A DNA stretch of 64,000 nt from Ferruginivarius sediminum (GCF_003344765.1 NZ_QPMH01000002.1:310001-374000), one strand, 5' to 3'; numbered from the stretch's first letter, positions 27,157 through 36,818 are shown. Notes: generated from the letters alone by a model not told the origin. Translations and numbers: made by a program.

Positions 27157-27892
27157 GCGGCGTTTCCGCCCGACCCTGTGGGCAACCCTGGCCGTAGTGC
27201 CGATGCTGGCCGTGTTGATCGGGCTGGGCGTTTGGCAGCTTCAGCGCCTGGAGTGGAAGAACGACCTGATCGAGGAAATGCGCGGCCGGATGGAGGCGGC
27301 GCCGATCGAACTGCCGCAGCCTATAGAAGAGCCCGAGGCGCTGCAGTTCTATCGTGTCGAGCTTACCGGGCGCTTCCTCAACGACGGGGAGCTTTACCGC
27401 GTGGCACAGCCGCTGCGGAATACCCGTGGGCTGTACGTGATCACGCCGATGCGCCTTGAGGATGGCCGCGAAGTCTTGGTGAATCGCGGCTGGGTGCCGC
27501 TGGACAAGCGCGAGCCCGCCGCACGCCCCGATAGCCTGACATCCGGCACGGTCACGGTCGAAGGCGTGATCCGCCTGGGCGGCTGGCAGGGCATGGAATG
27601 GCTTCGCCCGGCCAACGACCCGCAAGCCAATGAATGGTTGTGGATGGATCTCGACCGTATGGCGCGCGAGGCCGGACTCGAAAACCCCGTCACGAATGTC
27701 TATGTCGATCTGGCGGCGGAGCAGACGCCCGGCGCCTATCCCGTCGGCGGACAGACCCGCGTCAACCTGCGCAACGACCATCTGAACTACGCGCTGACCT
27801 GGTTCGCCCTGGCGCTGGGGCTTGTGGCGATTTACGTGCTATTCCACTGGCGGCCGGTCGATGACCGCGACACAACACGAGACAGCGGATGA
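27140..27892 (+). CDS. SURF1 family cytochrome oxidase assembly protein
   Basis: Assembly factor linked to heme a insertion into subunit I. The 250-residue protein has the usual two-helix layout. Helix one is VVPMLAVLIGLGVWQLQRLEWK, with the conserved GxWQxxR. A periplasmic domain with VNRGWVP follows, and a C-terminal helix NYALTWFALALGLVAIYVLF. Overlaps DUF983 upstream and the M32 carboxypeptidase downstream (ATGA). Confidence 0.95.
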   Translation: MTSRNKRRFRPTLWATLAVVPMLAVLIGLGVWQLQRLEWKNDLIEEMRGRMEAAPIELPQPIEEPEALQFYRVELTGRFLNDGELYRVAQPLRNTRGLYVITPMRLEDGREVLVNRGWVPLDKREPAARPDSLTSGTVTVEGVIRLGGWQGMEWLRPANDPQANEWLWMDLDRMAREAGLENPVTNVYVDLAAEQTPGAYPVGGQTRVNLRNDHLNYALTWFALALGLVAIYVLFHWRPVDDRDTTRDSG

Positions 27893-29385
27893 GTGAAGCC
27901 TACAAGACCCTCGAACAACGCTTCGCCCGCCTCTACGCCCTGCGCGAAGCGGCGGGAATGCTCCACTGGGACTCGGCGGTGCTGATGCCAAGTGGCGGGG
28001 CCGAGGCGCGCAGCGAGCATCTGGCTGCGCTGGAAGTGACCTGCCACGAGATGCTGACCGACCCGCGGCTGGCGGAGCTGTTCGCGACGGCCGCGGACGA
28101 TGCGGCGGAGCTTGACGACTGGCAGCAGGCGAACCTGCGCGAGATGCGCCGCGAATGGCTGCACGCGACCGCCGTACCGTCGCGTCTTGTCGAGGCCATG
28201 AGCCGGGCCACGCGAAGCTGCGAGATGGTTTGGCGCGAGGCGCGGCCAGCCTCGGATTTCGCACGCGTGAAGCCTTATCTGGCGGACGTGCTGGCGCTGG
28301 TGCGCGAAGAGGGGCAGGCGAAGGGGGACGCGCTTGGCGTCGCGCCCTACGACGCCTTGCTGGACCAGTACGAGCCTGACGGCCAGTCCGCCCGCATCGA
28401 CGTCATTTTTGAGGATATCGCCGCTTTCCTGCCCGGCTTCCTGCAAGAGGTGCTGGACCGGCAGGCGCAAGAGCCGGCACCGGCCGTGCCGGCTGGGCCG
28501 TTCCCGCAGGCGAGCCAGATCGCGCTGGCCGAACGGCTGATGCAGGGGGTGGGCTTCGATTTCAACTACGGCCGCCTCGATGTCTCGCTGCATCCCTTCT
28601 GCGGCGGCGTCGCCGACGACGTGCGCATCACCACGCGCTACGACGAGAGCGACTTCACTTCGGCCATCATGGGCGTGCTGCACGAGACCGGCCATGCGCT
28701 CTACGAGCGGGGCCTGCCAGCCGCGTGGCGGCGCCAGCCCGTGGGCGAGGCGCGGGGCATGGGCCTGCACGAGAGCCAGTCGCTGCTGATCGAGATGCAG
28801 GCGTGCCGCAGTCCAGAGTTCATCGGCCACTTGGCGCCCATCGCGCGGGATGCCTTCGGCGGCGAGGGCGCGGCCTGGAGCCCGGGGAACCTGCGACGCC
28901 TCTACACGCACGTGGAACCGGGCCACATCCGCGTCGACGCCGACGAAGTCACCTATCCCGCCCACGTCATCCTGCGTTACCGGCTGGAGAAGGCGCTGGT
29001 GGCCGGGGACATGGAATTGGACGACCTGCCGGCGGCCTGGAACGAGGGCATGCGGAATCTTCTCGGCATTCAGCCGCCGGACGACCGGCTGGGCTGCCTG
29101 CAAGATATCCACTGGTACGATGGCGGATGGGGCTATTTCCCGACCTATACGCTTGGCGCGATGGCCGCCGCGCAGTTGTTCGACGCCGCACGGCGCGCGG
29201 TCCCCGGGATACCGGAGGCGCTGGCACGCGGCGACTTCAAGCCGCTGCTCGGCTGGCTACGGGAGAACGTGCACGGCCACGGCTCGCGCTTCTCGACCGA
29301 CGAGGTGCTGGAACACGCCACGGGCAAGCCGCTGGACCCGGAGGTCTTCAAGGCGCATCTGCGTCAGCGATACCTACCCAACTGA
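27889..29385 (+). CDS. M32 family carboxypeptidase (Taq type)
   Basis: Cytosolic zinc metallocarboxypeptidase. The 498-residue product has HETGH (residues 265-269) in GVLHETGHALYERG as metal-binding motif. A downstream HESQSL glutamate and the DWCDVR-like DVRITTRYDE stretch are typical of the family. Overlaps surf1 by four bases (ATGA), so it is the tail of the oxidase operon, though no functional link to respiration is evident. Confidence 0.95.
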   Translation: MSEAYKTLEQRFARLYALREAAGMLHWDSAVLMPSGGAEARSEHLAALEVTCHEMLTDPRLAELFATAADDAAELDDWQQANLREMRREWLHATAVPSRLVEAMSRATRSCEMVWREARPASDFARVKPYLADVLALVREEGQAKGDALGVAPYDALLDQYEPDGQSARIDVIFEDIAAFLPGFLQEVLDRQAQEPAPAVPAGPFPQASQIALAERLMQGVGFDFNYGRLDVSLHPFCGGVADDVRITTRYDESDFTSAIMGVLHETGHALYERGLPAAWRRQPVGEARGMGLHESQSLLIEMQACRSPEFIGHLAPIARDAFGGEGAAWSPGNLRRLYTHVEPGHIRVDADEVTYPAHVILRYRLEKALVAGDMELDDLPAAWNEGMRNLLGIQPPDDRLGCLQDIHWYDGGWGYFPTYTLGAMAAAQLFDAARRAVPGIPEALARGDFKPLLGWLRENVHGHGSRFSTDEVLEHATGKPLDPEVFKAHLRQRYLPN

Positions 29386-29397
29386 CGGCTGTCGGGT

Positions 29398-29892
29398 TCA
29401 ACCGTCGGTGCCTGAGGGGCTGGCGGTTTCCGGCTCCCTGACTTCCTCCACGAGCTGCGGCGACTCGCCGCTGCGCAGGGCGGCAAGGATCGACTCCCGC
29501 CGGCGCAGCATTTCTGAGTCGCGGCCCCGCCGGCACCAGTAGCGTACCCGCTCGACGACGCCCTTCGTGCCGTTGCACTTGAGCACGTAATCGTCGCCGC
29601 CCGCCTCGAAAGCCGACCTGACGATTTCCGCACCGTCGAAGTTGGTAAGGAACACCACGGGGACGTGGTGCAGGTTGGCCTTGCGGATGCGCCGGCAGAC
29701 CTCCAGCCCGTCGAGGCCGGGCATCCTTATGTCCAGAAGCACGACCGTCGGCACAACGGAGTACAGGTAGCTCAATGCCTCGCCCCCGTTACGCGCGCTG
29801 AACACGGTATGACCGTCGTGACGCAGCAGATCGCAATGCAGCTTACGGATCCTGGCGTCGTCCTCGACGACCATGATCAGCCCCTTGGTCAT
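29398..29892 (-). CDS. Single-domain response regulator with C-terminal extension
   Basis: CheY-like receiver of 164 residues. Visible are the acidic pair in MVVEDDARIRKL (Glu10-Asp12), phosphoacceptor Asp54 in VVLLDIRMPGLDGLEVCRRIR, Thr83 (VVFLTNFD) and Lys105 (DDYVLKC). After about residue 120 a charged, disordered-looking tail replaces any DNA-binding domain. Seven bases downstream of the ParA-MipZ fusion gene on the same strand, so the two form an operon. No histidine kinase is adjacent. Likely acts by protein-protein contact; partner unknown. Confidence 0.88.
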   Translation of the reverse strand: MTKGLIMVVEDDARIRKLHCDLLRHDGHTVFSARNGGEALSYLYSVVPTVVLLDIRMPGLDGLEVCRRIRKANLHHVPVVFLTNFDGAEIVRSAFEAGGDDYVLKCNGTKGVVERVRYWCRRGRDSEMLRRRESILAALRSGESPQLVEEVREPETASPSGTDG

Positions 29893-29899
29893 GGCCAAG

Positions 29900-31543
29900 T
29901 TACCCCATTGAAGCTTGACCCCTTGCGCCAGCGCCGCCAGTCGTCCGGTCCAGGTCGGGCTGCCATCCGGGCCAGAGGCGCCCGCCCACAAGTTCGAGCA
30001 ATGCCCGCAGTTCCTGACGCGCGGCGACGTGGGACATCGACATCGGCGTGTCCACGCTGGCGCGGCGCAGATCGAGAAGCGTCAGTCCGCGCAGGAACAG
30101 TCCGCGATAGATCACGCGCTCGCTGAAACCCGGCGCCACGGTGAAGCCGAGGCGCTGCGCCAGCCGCTCCAGCGCGTCGCAGACGTTCCGCTTGTTGTGG
30201 GCATCCAGGTTGCTGAGCCGATTGCGGCAGACGATCCAGGAGGGCGTCTTCCCGTCCCTGGTGACGCCGCGCGTGACCGCGTGGCGCGCGATGCGGCCGT
30301 AGGCGCCGTCTTCGCGGTGGTCCAGCGTCTCGGCATCGATGCCGCCCAGAACGTCGAGGTCGAGGAAGCTGTCGTTGATCGGCGTGACCAGGATGTCCAG
30401 CTCGCTGTGGGCCTTTCGCGACAACTTCGTCAGGCCCGACGGCGTGTCGACGATGACGATGTCGTGCGTGTCGCGAAGGCGCGACATCAGATCGCCGAAG
30501 CTGAGGTCCGTGTGGGTGTCGCCGCCCAGTATGTGGCCGCCCGGCAGTGCGAGTTCCGCGCCGGTTGCTCGCGCATGGGCCCGGCGGTTCTCCAGATAGT
30601 GCGTCAGGGTGCGCTGCCCTGCGTCGAGGTCGACCGTCGCCACGCGCAGGCCCTGATACAGGAAGCCGATGGCGAAGTGCATCGCCATGGTCGACTTTCC
30701 GGAGCCGCCCTTCTGGTTACCGACGACGACCACGCGCCCGCCATACCCGCCGGGCGAAGGTGCCGGGGACTCGGCCGCCGCGGGCGCCGCGTCCGCTGCC
30801 TCGGCGGGTTGCGCCTCTGGATCCTCATCCTTCGGCGGCGCTTTCACCACAACGGGACCTCGCGCGATCTCGGCGTCGGTGGGTGGGCGATGCACGGGCC
30901 TGCGCTGCGCCTCTAGGACGTTCACGACGTCGCGCCAAAGCCAGAGCAGGTTGCGGCTGACATCCGAATGCGGGTCGTCGTCGATGACCGTGCGGCCCGC
31001 GACGACGCTGCGGGGCAGGGTGCGGACATAGGGGATGGTCACCGACGCGATCGGGCCGAGGCGCGCCAGCCTGTCGTGCGCCTGGGCCGTCACCTCGGCC
31101 TCGCCCATGTCGCGGTTGAGTACGAACAGGATCTGGCGCGAGGCGGCACGAACCGTCGTCGCGGTGGCCGTGGCGGCGATCAGCTCGTCCTCAGTCGGCG
31201 CGGCCGGGACGACGACCAGGTCCGATAGTTCAACGGCGGCTTCCGTCGCGCTTCTGGGCCGCCAGACCGTATCGATCAGCGCGATGTGGAAGCCCTGGCA
31301 AGACAGGTCGTGCAGCATTTCGGGCAGCTTTTCGGGGGCCGTACGAAAGACCTCGACCGAGGAGTCCGCCGTGAAGCCTGCGCTGCCCCCCTTTCGCCGC
31401 CAGTAATCCAGGCTGCCGTGCTGATCGGTATCGATCAGCGCGATGCGATGGCTTCCAAGCTGCGCGGCCGCGTGGGCCAGATGGATTGCAAGGACAGTTT
31501 TGCCCGACCCGCATTGCCGAGATGCGAGCGAAATCACCTTCAT
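29900..31543 (-). CDS. Tandem ParA-family fusion: N-terminal ParA-like domain plus C-terminal MipZ domain
   Basis: A 547-residue protein with two P-loop ATPase domains. Residues 1-210 are ParA-like, but the deviant Walker A reads RQCGSGKT (9-16). Gln10 thus stands where the signature lysine is expected, and the Walker B end is DTVW instead of DTPP. Residues 211-268 form a Pro/Ala/Glu-rich linker. Residues 269-547 are MipZ-like: NQKGGSGKST (276-285), VDLDAGQRT (304-312), IVDTPSG (364-370), TPINDSFLDLDVLG, a CRNRLSNLDAHNKR stretch and a C-terminal ERVIYRGLFLRGLTLLDL. Stand-alone MipZ positions FtsZ by a gradient from the ParB-marked pole. The fused form suggests a combined or regulated positioning system together with the response regulator. 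Starts ATG 31543 after a weak ribosome-binding site. Confidence 0.9.
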   Translation of the reverse strand: MKVISLASRQCGSGKTVLAIHLAHAAAQLGSHRIALIDTDQHGSLDYWRRKGGSAGFTADSSVEVFRTAPEKLPEMLHDLSCQGFHIALIDTVWRPRSATEAAVELSDLVVVPAAPTEDELIAATATATTVRAASRQILFVLNRDMGEAEVTAQAHDRLARLGPIASVTIPYVRTLPRSVVAGRTVIDDDPHSDVSRNLLWLWRDVVNVLEAQRRPVHRPPTDAEIARGPVVVKAPPKDEDPEAQPAEAADAAPAAAESPAPSPGGYGGRVVVVGNQKGGSGKSTMAMHFAIGFLYQGLRVATVDLDAGQRTLTHYLENRRAHARATGAELALPGGHILGGDTHTDLSFGDLMSRLRDTHDIVIVDTPSGLTKLSRKAHSELDILVTPINDSFLDLDVLGGIDAETLDHREDGAYGRIARHAVTRGVTRDGKTPSWIVCRNRLSNLDAHNKRNVCDALERLAQRLGFTVAPGFSERVIYRGLFLRGLTLLDLRRASVDTPMSMSHVAARQELRALLELVGGRLWPGWQPDLDRTTGGAGARGQASMG

Positions 31544-31905
31544 GGACGACCCCGCTTCGGTGTCGGGCCCACTTGGATCGGTTGGTGACGGTCATTTATT
31601 GCCGTTGTAATCGACCTGCTACCTGGCATTTCCACCGATCATCAAATGGGCAGTTTCGTGTATTTCTTTTCTCTGCCCTCGCGTTTCGCATGAAATGATA
31701 TAAAGGAAAGTTAAAAATGGACAAGTTTTATATATTTGAGCATAGAACTTATGCATTAAAACTCAGATTTGATTTGATAGTGAGGAGATAAGATTCGAAG
31801 AAATAATTGAAGGCGAAAGAGGGTGTGCGTTGTATGAAGACACACATGCGCGGCGGCGGCGCTCGGCCGTGGCCGTCGCCCGGTGCCTTTTGCTTCAATA
31901 TTGGG
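31544..31905. other. A+T-rich non-coding spacer upstream of the ParA-MipZ gene
   Basis: From about 31590 to 31830 the base composition drops to near half G+C or lower, in a GC-rich chromosome. The only frames are tiny, for example ATG at 31717 giving 24 residues. It should contain the promoter of the parA-mipZ operon (reading leftward); no consensus promoter could be singled out. No repeats or gene remnants recognised. Confidence 0.5.
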
Positions 31906-31956
31906 AAAAAGACCCCTGCGTGTCCCCGGGGCTGTATGCAGCCACGGGGACACGCA
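31906..31956 (-). terminator. Strong intrinsic terminator of the gcv operon
   Basis: Stem of 18 bases, 31917-31934 (TGCGTGTCCCCGGGGCTG) pairing with 31939-31956, one mismatch, loop TATG. Read on the minus strand it is followed by a TTTTT tract (complement of 31906-31910). Lies 16 bases past the gcvP stop codon. Confidence 0.9.
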
Positions 31957-31971
31957 TCGGATAGCGGAGGG

Positions 31972-34866
31972 CTACTCCGCCGCTTCGCGGTAAGCTTCGA
32001 TCGGCGGACAGCTGCAGACCAGATGCCGGTCCCCGTAGACGTTGTCGACACGGGCGACCGGCGCCCAGTACTTGTCCTGCATCAGGTAGGCACTGGGATA
32101 GGCGGCCTCCTGGCGGCTGTAGGCGTGCGACCACGTATCCGCCGTCACCGCCGCCAGCGTGTGCGGGGCGTTGGTAAGGGGGTTGTCGTCCTGCGGCCAT
32201 TCGCCTTCGGTGACCTTGCGGGCCTCGGCGCGGATTTGCAGCATGGCCTCGCAGAAGCGGTCGATCTCCGCCTTCGATTCCGATTCGGTCGGCTCGATCA
32301 TCAGGGTGCCTGGAACCGGGAACGACATCGTCGGCGCGTGGAAGCCGAAGTCGATCAGACGCTTGGCGATATCGTCGACGCTGATGCCCGCATCGTCCTT
32401 CAGCGGCCGGGTGTCGACGATGCACTCGTGCGCCACCATGCCGTTCTTGCCGGTGTAGAGGATGTCGTAGTCGCGGTTCAGCCGCTTTGCCAGGTAGTTG
32501 GCGCTTAGCACCGCGACCTGCGTCGCCTTCTGCAGGCCTTCGACCCCCATCATGGTGATGTACATCCAGGAGATCGGCAGGATGCCGGCCGAACCCCACG
32601 GGGCGGAGGAGACCGGGCCGATGGCGTGCTCGCCGCCGACATCCGGGCTCAACGGATGGCCGGGCAGGAAGGGCGCAAGATGCTCCGCCGCGCCCACCGG
32701 GCCGACGCCCGGACCGCCGCCGCCGTGGGGGATGCAGAACGTCTTGTGCAGATTCATGTGGCACACGTCCGCCCCGAAGCGGCCGGGGAAGGCAACGTCC
32801 AGCAGCGCGTTCAGATTGGCGCCGTCCATGTAGACCTGCCCGCCGGCGTCGTGGACGATCTCGCAGATCCGCCGGATCTCCTGCTCGAAGACGCCGTGCG
32901 TGGACGGGTAGGTGATCATCAGCCCCGCCAGTTCCTCGCGGTGGCGCTCGGTCTTGTCCTTCAGGTCCTCGACATCGACGTTGCCGTTCTCGTCGCACTC
33001 CACCAGCACGACATCGCAGCCGGCAAGCTTGGCGCTGGCGGGATTGGTGCCGTGCGCCGAGGTCGGGATCAGGACGATGTTGCGATGCGTCTCGCCGTTC
33101 TTGCGGTGATAGGCCCGGATCATCAGCAGGCCGGTGTACTCGCCCTGCGCGCCGGAGTTCGGCTGTAGCGAGACGGCATGGAATCCCGTCAACCGCGCCA
33201 GCATCCGCTCAAGTTCGCGGGTGAGCTGGGCGTAACCCCGCGCCTGCTCGCGCGGGCAGAACGGGTGCATATTGGCGAACTCCGGCCAGGAGACCGGCAT
33301 CATCTCGCTTGCCGCGTTCAGCTTCATGGTGCACGAGCCGAGCGCGATCATCGAGCGGTCGAGCGCGATGTCCTTCGCCTGCAGCCGCCGCAGGTAGCGC
33401 ATCATCTCCGTCTCGGAGTGATACGAGTTGAACACCTCGTGGGTGAGGAAGCGGCTCTTCCGCCGCAGAGCCTGCGGCAGCCCGTCGCCGGCTGCGGAAT
33501 CCAGCGCGTTGACACTGAGGTCGATATTGTCGGTGCCGGCGAAGGCCTGCCAGACGGCACGGATTTCCTCGGCGCCCACCGTTTCGTCCAGTGCAATGCC
33601 GATGCGTCCGCCGTCCATCCGGCGCAGGTTCAGGTCCTTGTTGAGCGCGCGCTGGTGTACCTCCTCGGCGACGTCGCCCGCCTCGACGGTCAGGGTGTCG
33701 AAGAAGTGCTTGTTGACGCGCTTGAAGCCCAGCTTTTCCAGCCCCGCCGCCAGGATTGCCGTCAGGCGGTGGACCCGCCGCGCGATGGTCGTCAGGCCGT
33801 CGGGCCCGTGCCAGCAGGCATAGAGCGCGGCCATGTTCGCCAGCAGCACCTGCGCCGTGCAGATGTTCGAGGTCGCCTTCTCGCGCCTGATATGCTGCTC
33901 GCGGGTTTGCAGCGCCATGCGCAGGGCCGGCTGCTCGTTCCTGTCGATGGAGACGCCGATGATCCGCCCCGGCACGGAGCGCTTGAACCGCTCGTGTGTG
34001 GCGAAGAACGCCGCGTGGGGACCGCCATAGCCAAGCGGCACGCCGAAGCGCTGCGAATTGCCGACGACAACGTCCGCGCCCCATTCGCCCGGCGGCGTGA
34101 GCAGCGTCAGCGCGAGCAGGTCGCTGGCCACCGCCGCCATGCCGCCGTTGGCGTGCACCTTTTCGGTCAGCTTGCGGTAGTCCGCGATTTCGCCCGTGGT
34201 GCCGGGATATTGCAGCATGACGCCGAAGCACTCGGCATCGCCGAAGCCGCCGGCGTCGCCCACCTCGATCTCGATACCCAGGGGCTCCGCGCGGGTCCGC
34301 ATGATCGCGATAGTCTGCGGATGCACCTCGTCGGAGACCAGGAAGCGCTCGCTCTTCGATTTGCCGACCCGGTGCAGCATGGTCATCGCCTCGGCCGCCG
34401 CCGTGCCCTCGTCGAGCAGGGAGGCGTTGGCCAACTCCATGCCGGTCAGATCCATCGTCATCTGCTGGAACGCCAGCAGCGTTTCCATGCGGCCCTGGCT
34501 GATCTCCGGCTGGTACGGCGTGTAGGCGGTGTACCAGCCGGGGTTCTCCAGCACGTTGCGCTGGATAACCGGCGGCACGATGGTGTTGTGGTAGCCCAGG
34601 CCGATCAGCGACGTCTTCACCTCGTTCTTGCGCGCGACGCCGCGCAGGTAGTCCAGCGCCTCGTGCTCGGTAAAGTCCGCGCCAAGCTCAAGACCGCTGG
34701 TGTCGCGGATGGATTCGGGCACGGCGCGCTCGATCAGCGCGTCCAGCGATGTGAGGCCCAACTCCTTCAGCATGGCGTCGATGTCTTCCTGGCCCGGCCC
34801 GATGTGACGGCGGACGAAGTCCGACCTGGATTCCAGGTCGCTCAACGACGGTCGTTTCTCGCTCAT
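31972..34866 (-). CDS. gcvP: Glycine dehydrogenase (decarboxylating), P protein
   Basis: PLP-dependent P protein of the glycine cleavage system; decarboxylates glycine and passes the aminomethyl group to the lipoyl arm of GcvH. The 964-residue single-chain form (not split gcvPA/PB) begins with [18 protein letters not shown]. The PLP lysine lies in [16 protein letters not shown], with GTNPASA and [12 protein letters not shown] nearby. Third gene of gcvT-gcvH-gcvP, under the glycine riboswitch at 36550-36748. Confidence 0.98.
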   Translation of the reverse strand: MSEKRPSLSDLESRSDFVRRHIGPGQEDIDAMLKELGLTSLDALIERAVPESIRDTSGLELGADFTEHEALDYLRGVARKNEVKTSLIGLGYHNTIVPPVIQRNVLENPGWYTAYTPYQPEISQGRMETLLAFQQMTMDLTGMELANASLLDEGTAAAEAMTMLHRVGKSKSERFLVSDEVHPQTIAIMRTRAEPLGIEIEVGDAGGFGDAECFGVMLQYPGTTGEIADYRKLTEKVHANGGMAAVASDLLALTLLTPPGEWGADVVVGNSQRFGVPLGYGGPHAAFFATHERFKRSVPGRIIGVSIDRNEQPALRMALQTREQHIRREKATSNICTAQVLLANMAALYACWHGPDGLTTIARRVHRLTAILAAGLEKLGFKRVNKHFFDTLTVEAGDVAEEVHQRALNKDLNLRRMDGGRIGIALDETVGAEEIRAVWQAFAGTDNIDLSVNALDSAAGDGLPQALRRKSRFLTHEVFNSYHSETEMMRYLRRLQAKDIALDRSMIALGSCTMKLNAASEMMPVSWPEFANMHPFCPREQARGYAQLTRELERMLARLTGFHAVSLQPNSGAQGEYTGLLMIRAYHRKNGETHRNIVLIPTSAHGTNPASAKLAGCDVVLVECDENGNVDVEDLKDKTERHREELAGLMITYPSTHGVFEQEIRRICEIVHDAGGQVYMDGANLNALLDVAFPGRFGADVCHMNLHKTFCIPHGGGGPGVGPVGAAEHLAPFLPGHPLSPDVGGEHAIGPVSSAPWGSAGILPISWMYITMMGVEGLQKATQVAVLSANYLAKRLNRDYDILYTGKNGMVAHECIVDTRPLKDDAGISVDDIAKRLIDFGFHAPTMSFPVPGTLMIEPTESESKAEIDRFCEAMLQIRAEARKVTEGEWPQDDNPLTNAPHTLAAVTADTWSHAYSRQEAAYPSAYLMQDKYWAPVARVDNVYGDRHLVCSCPPIEAYREAAE

Positions 34867-34910
34867 TGCGGATAGTCCTCCGATCCGGCGCGCCGTGGCG
34901 CGGTCGCGGC

Positions 34911-34949
34911 CGTCCCCTCGCCACGCCGCGTGGCGTGGGCGAAGGGACG
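34911..34949 (-). other. Intercistronic stem-loop between gcvH and gcvP
   Basis: Long imperfect inverted repeat starting CGTCCCCTCGCC (from 34911) and ending GGCGAAGGGACG (to 34949), in the 91-base gap between gcvH and gcvP. No T-run. Probably protects the gcvTH message or modulates readthrough into gcvP; inference. Confidence 0.45.
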
Positions 34950-34957
34950 CGCGTGCT

Positions 34958-35335
34958 TCAGCCCTCGGCTTCGACGTGTTTCTTGTAGGCGGCCTCGTCC
35001 ATGAGTTTTTCGAGCTGGCCCTTGTCCTGGATCTTGATCTTGTAGATCCAGCCGCCGCCGAAGGGATCGCTGTTCACCTGCCCCGGCTCGTCGCCCAGGG
35101 CCTCGTTGGCCTCGACGACCTCGCCGGAAACCGGCGCGTAGATCTCGCTCGCGGCCTTGACCGACTCGACAGTGCCGGCCTCGTCGCCCTGGTTCAGCGT
35201 CTTGCCGACCTCGGGCGTCTCGACGAAGACGATGTCGCCCAGCTGCTCCTGTGCGTGGTCGGTGATGCCGACGGTGCCGGTGTCGCCTTCGACGCGGATC
35301 CATTCATGGTCTTCGGTGTAGCGGATATCGCTCAT
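34958..35335 (-). CDS. gcvH: Glycine cleavage system H protein
   Basis: Lipoyl carrier shuttling the aminomethyl group between P and T proteins. The 125-residue protein begins [24 protein letters not shown]. The lipoylated lysine is Lys60 in [15 protein letters not shown], and the GGGWIYKI segment near the C terminus is typical. ATG at 35335 follows an AGGGGAC ribosome-binding site, giving the normal N terminus. Lies 19 bases behind gcvT. Confidence 0.97.
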   Translation of the reverse strand: MSDIRYTEDHEWIRVEGDTGTVGITDHAQEQLGDIVFVETPEVGKTLNQGDEAGTVESVKAASEIYAPVSGEVVEANEALGDEPGQVNSDPFGGGWIYKIKIQDKGQLEKLMDEAAYKKHVEAEG

Positions 35336-35354
35336 GATCGCTGTCCCCTGTTCC

Positions 35355-36491
35355 TCAGCTTGTGGACTTGCTGCCGTGTTCGACGAATGGCGGTTTGACG
35401 ACGCGGCATGGCCGGGCTTTGCCCCGGACCATCGCGTGAACTTCGGTATCCGGCGCGGCATAGGCGGTCTCGACGTAGCCCATCGCAATCGGCGCACCGA
35501 CCGTCGGGCCATAGCCGCCGCTGGTAACGTTCCCGATGGCGCGGCCGTCTGCCGGGTCGACGAGCCCGGCGTCCTCGCGTACCGGTGCCTTGCCCTCCGG
35601 GCGCAGGCCGACGCGCTTGCGCGCCGGGCCGTCCTTCAGCTCGCGGAGGATGCGTTCGGCGCCGGGGAAGTCGCCGGTTTCCCGCCGGCGCTTGCCGATG
35701 GTCCAGGCAAGGCCGGCCTCGACCGGCGTCGTGGTCTCGTCCAGGTCGTGGCCGTAGAGGCACAGGCCGGCCTCCAGGCGCAGCGTGTCCCGCGCGCCCA
35801 GGCCGATCGGCTTCACCTCCGGCTGCGACAGCAGCTTGCGGCACAGGCCCTCCGCCTCTGTCGCGGGGACGGAGATCTCGAAGCCGTCCTCGCCGGTGTA
35901 GCCGGAGCGGCTGACGAGCGCGTCCACGCCGTCGATTCGCATCGCGGCACCCGACATGAAGGCCATCCCGGCGCAATCCGGGGCAAGGCGGCGCAGCACT
36001 TGCACGGCCTCGGGCCCCTGCAGCGCGAATAGCGCCCGGTCCGTCAGCGGCTCCAGCCCGGCGGTGCCGCCCAGCTTGTCGGCGATGGTGGCGAAATCGA
36101 CGTCCTTCCGGGCCGCGTTGACGACCAGAAACAGGTCATCGCCGCCGTCGGCCGGACGGGTGACCATGAAGTCGTCGATGATGCCGCCCTCGGCGTTCAG
36201 CAGCAGTGTGTAGCGCAGGCGGCCGGGCTTCAGCGCCTGGATATCGCCGGGCACGAGGCATTCGATTGCCTTGTCCGCCGCCTGCGTGCCGGCGCGCAGG
36301 AACGCCTGCCCCATGTGCGAAACGTCGAACAGCCCGGCATGGGCGCGGGTGTGGTTGTGTTCCGTGACGATGCCGGAGGGATACTGCACCGGCATCTCGT
36401 AGCCGGCGAAGGGCACCATTTTGGCCCCCAGCTCCACATGCAGCGCGTGGAGCGGCGTATGCTTCAGGTTGACGTCGGATGGATCGGCCAT
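35355..36491 (-). CDS. gcvT: Aminomethyltransferase, glycine cleavage T protein
   Basis: Tetrahydrofolate-dependent T protein that releases ammonia and forms methylene-THF from the H-bound intermediate. The 378-residue product contains [29 protein letters not shown], and [16 protein letters not shown], all diagnostic. First gene of the operon; its start codon lies about 60 bases behind the glycine riboswitch. Confidence 0.97.
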   Translation of the reverse strand: MADPSDVNLKHTPLHALHVELGAKMVPFAGYEMPVQYPSGIVTEHNHTRAHAGLFDVSHMGQAFLRAGTQAADKAIECLVPGDIQALKPGRLRYTLLLNAEGGIIDDFMVTRPADGGDDLFLVVNAARKDVDFATIADKLGGTAGLEPLTDRALFALQGPEAVQVLRRLAPDCAGMAFMSGAAMRIDGVDALVSRSGYTGEDGFEISVPATEAEGLCRKLLSQPEVKPIGLGARDTLRLEAGLCLYGHDLDETTTPVEAGLAWTIGKRRRETGDFPGAERILRELKDGPARKRVGLRPEGKAPVREDAGLVDPADGRAIGNVTSGGYGPTVGAPIAMGYVETAYAAPDTEVHAMVRGKARPCRVVKPPFVEHGSKSTS

Positions 36492-36549
36492 GCTCCCAGA
36501 TTCTCCCGTCGACGAGCGTGGCCCGCAGGATTGCGAGCCATCACCGCCC

Positions 36550-36748
36550 CCTCTGTCGACGGACCTGAGAGATTCACCCTGCGCGTCGCTGTTGCGCGGG
36601 GCTTACTCCTTCGGCGGGGCGGGCCGGGTTCCGGCGGCGCCCGCTCTCCAGAGAGCCCGGCCATTGCGGTCCTTTTGCCTGAGAGTTTCCGGGGCGGTTG
36701 CTCCTTCGGCGCCAACCCGCCCGCAAGGGTGGGTCAGTCTCTCCCGCA
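36550..36748 (-). ncRNA. Tandem glycine riboswitch in the gcvT leader
   Basis: Two consecutive glycine aptamers read on the minus strand. Aptamer 1 (about 36662-36748) has GGGAGAGAC, GCCGAAGGAGCAACC and AACTCTCAGGCAAAAGGAC. Aptamer 2 (about 36550-36658) has GCTCTCTGGAGAGCG, GCCGAAGGAGTAAGCC and GAATCTCTCAGGTCCG. These are the conserved core strings of the glycine class, including the GCCGAAGGRG loops. Expected to switch on gcvTHP when glycine is high. Confidence 0.96.
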
Positions 36749-36790
36749 ATAGCCTGATGGGCATATTCGGCGTCGTGTTATGTCGCGGAC

Positions 36791-36818
36791 AGGTTAAACC
36801 CCAGTCGCGGATTGTCAA
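36791..36818 (-). promoter_or_regulatory. Candidate promoter of the gcv operon
   Basis: On the minus strand a perfect TTGACA (complement of 36813-36818) lies about 65 bases before the first riboswitch aptamer. The matching -10 is poor (TAACCT, 36791-36796, 16-base spacing). The position is right; the -10 assignment is weak. Confidence 0.4.

Noticed and set aside
31717..31791. A 24-codon frame (MDKFYIFEHRTYALKLRF...) in the A+T-rich spacer, with AAGGAAAG upstream
   Set aside because: Too short and without any recognisable feature; start and stop codons are common by chance in A+T-rich DNA.
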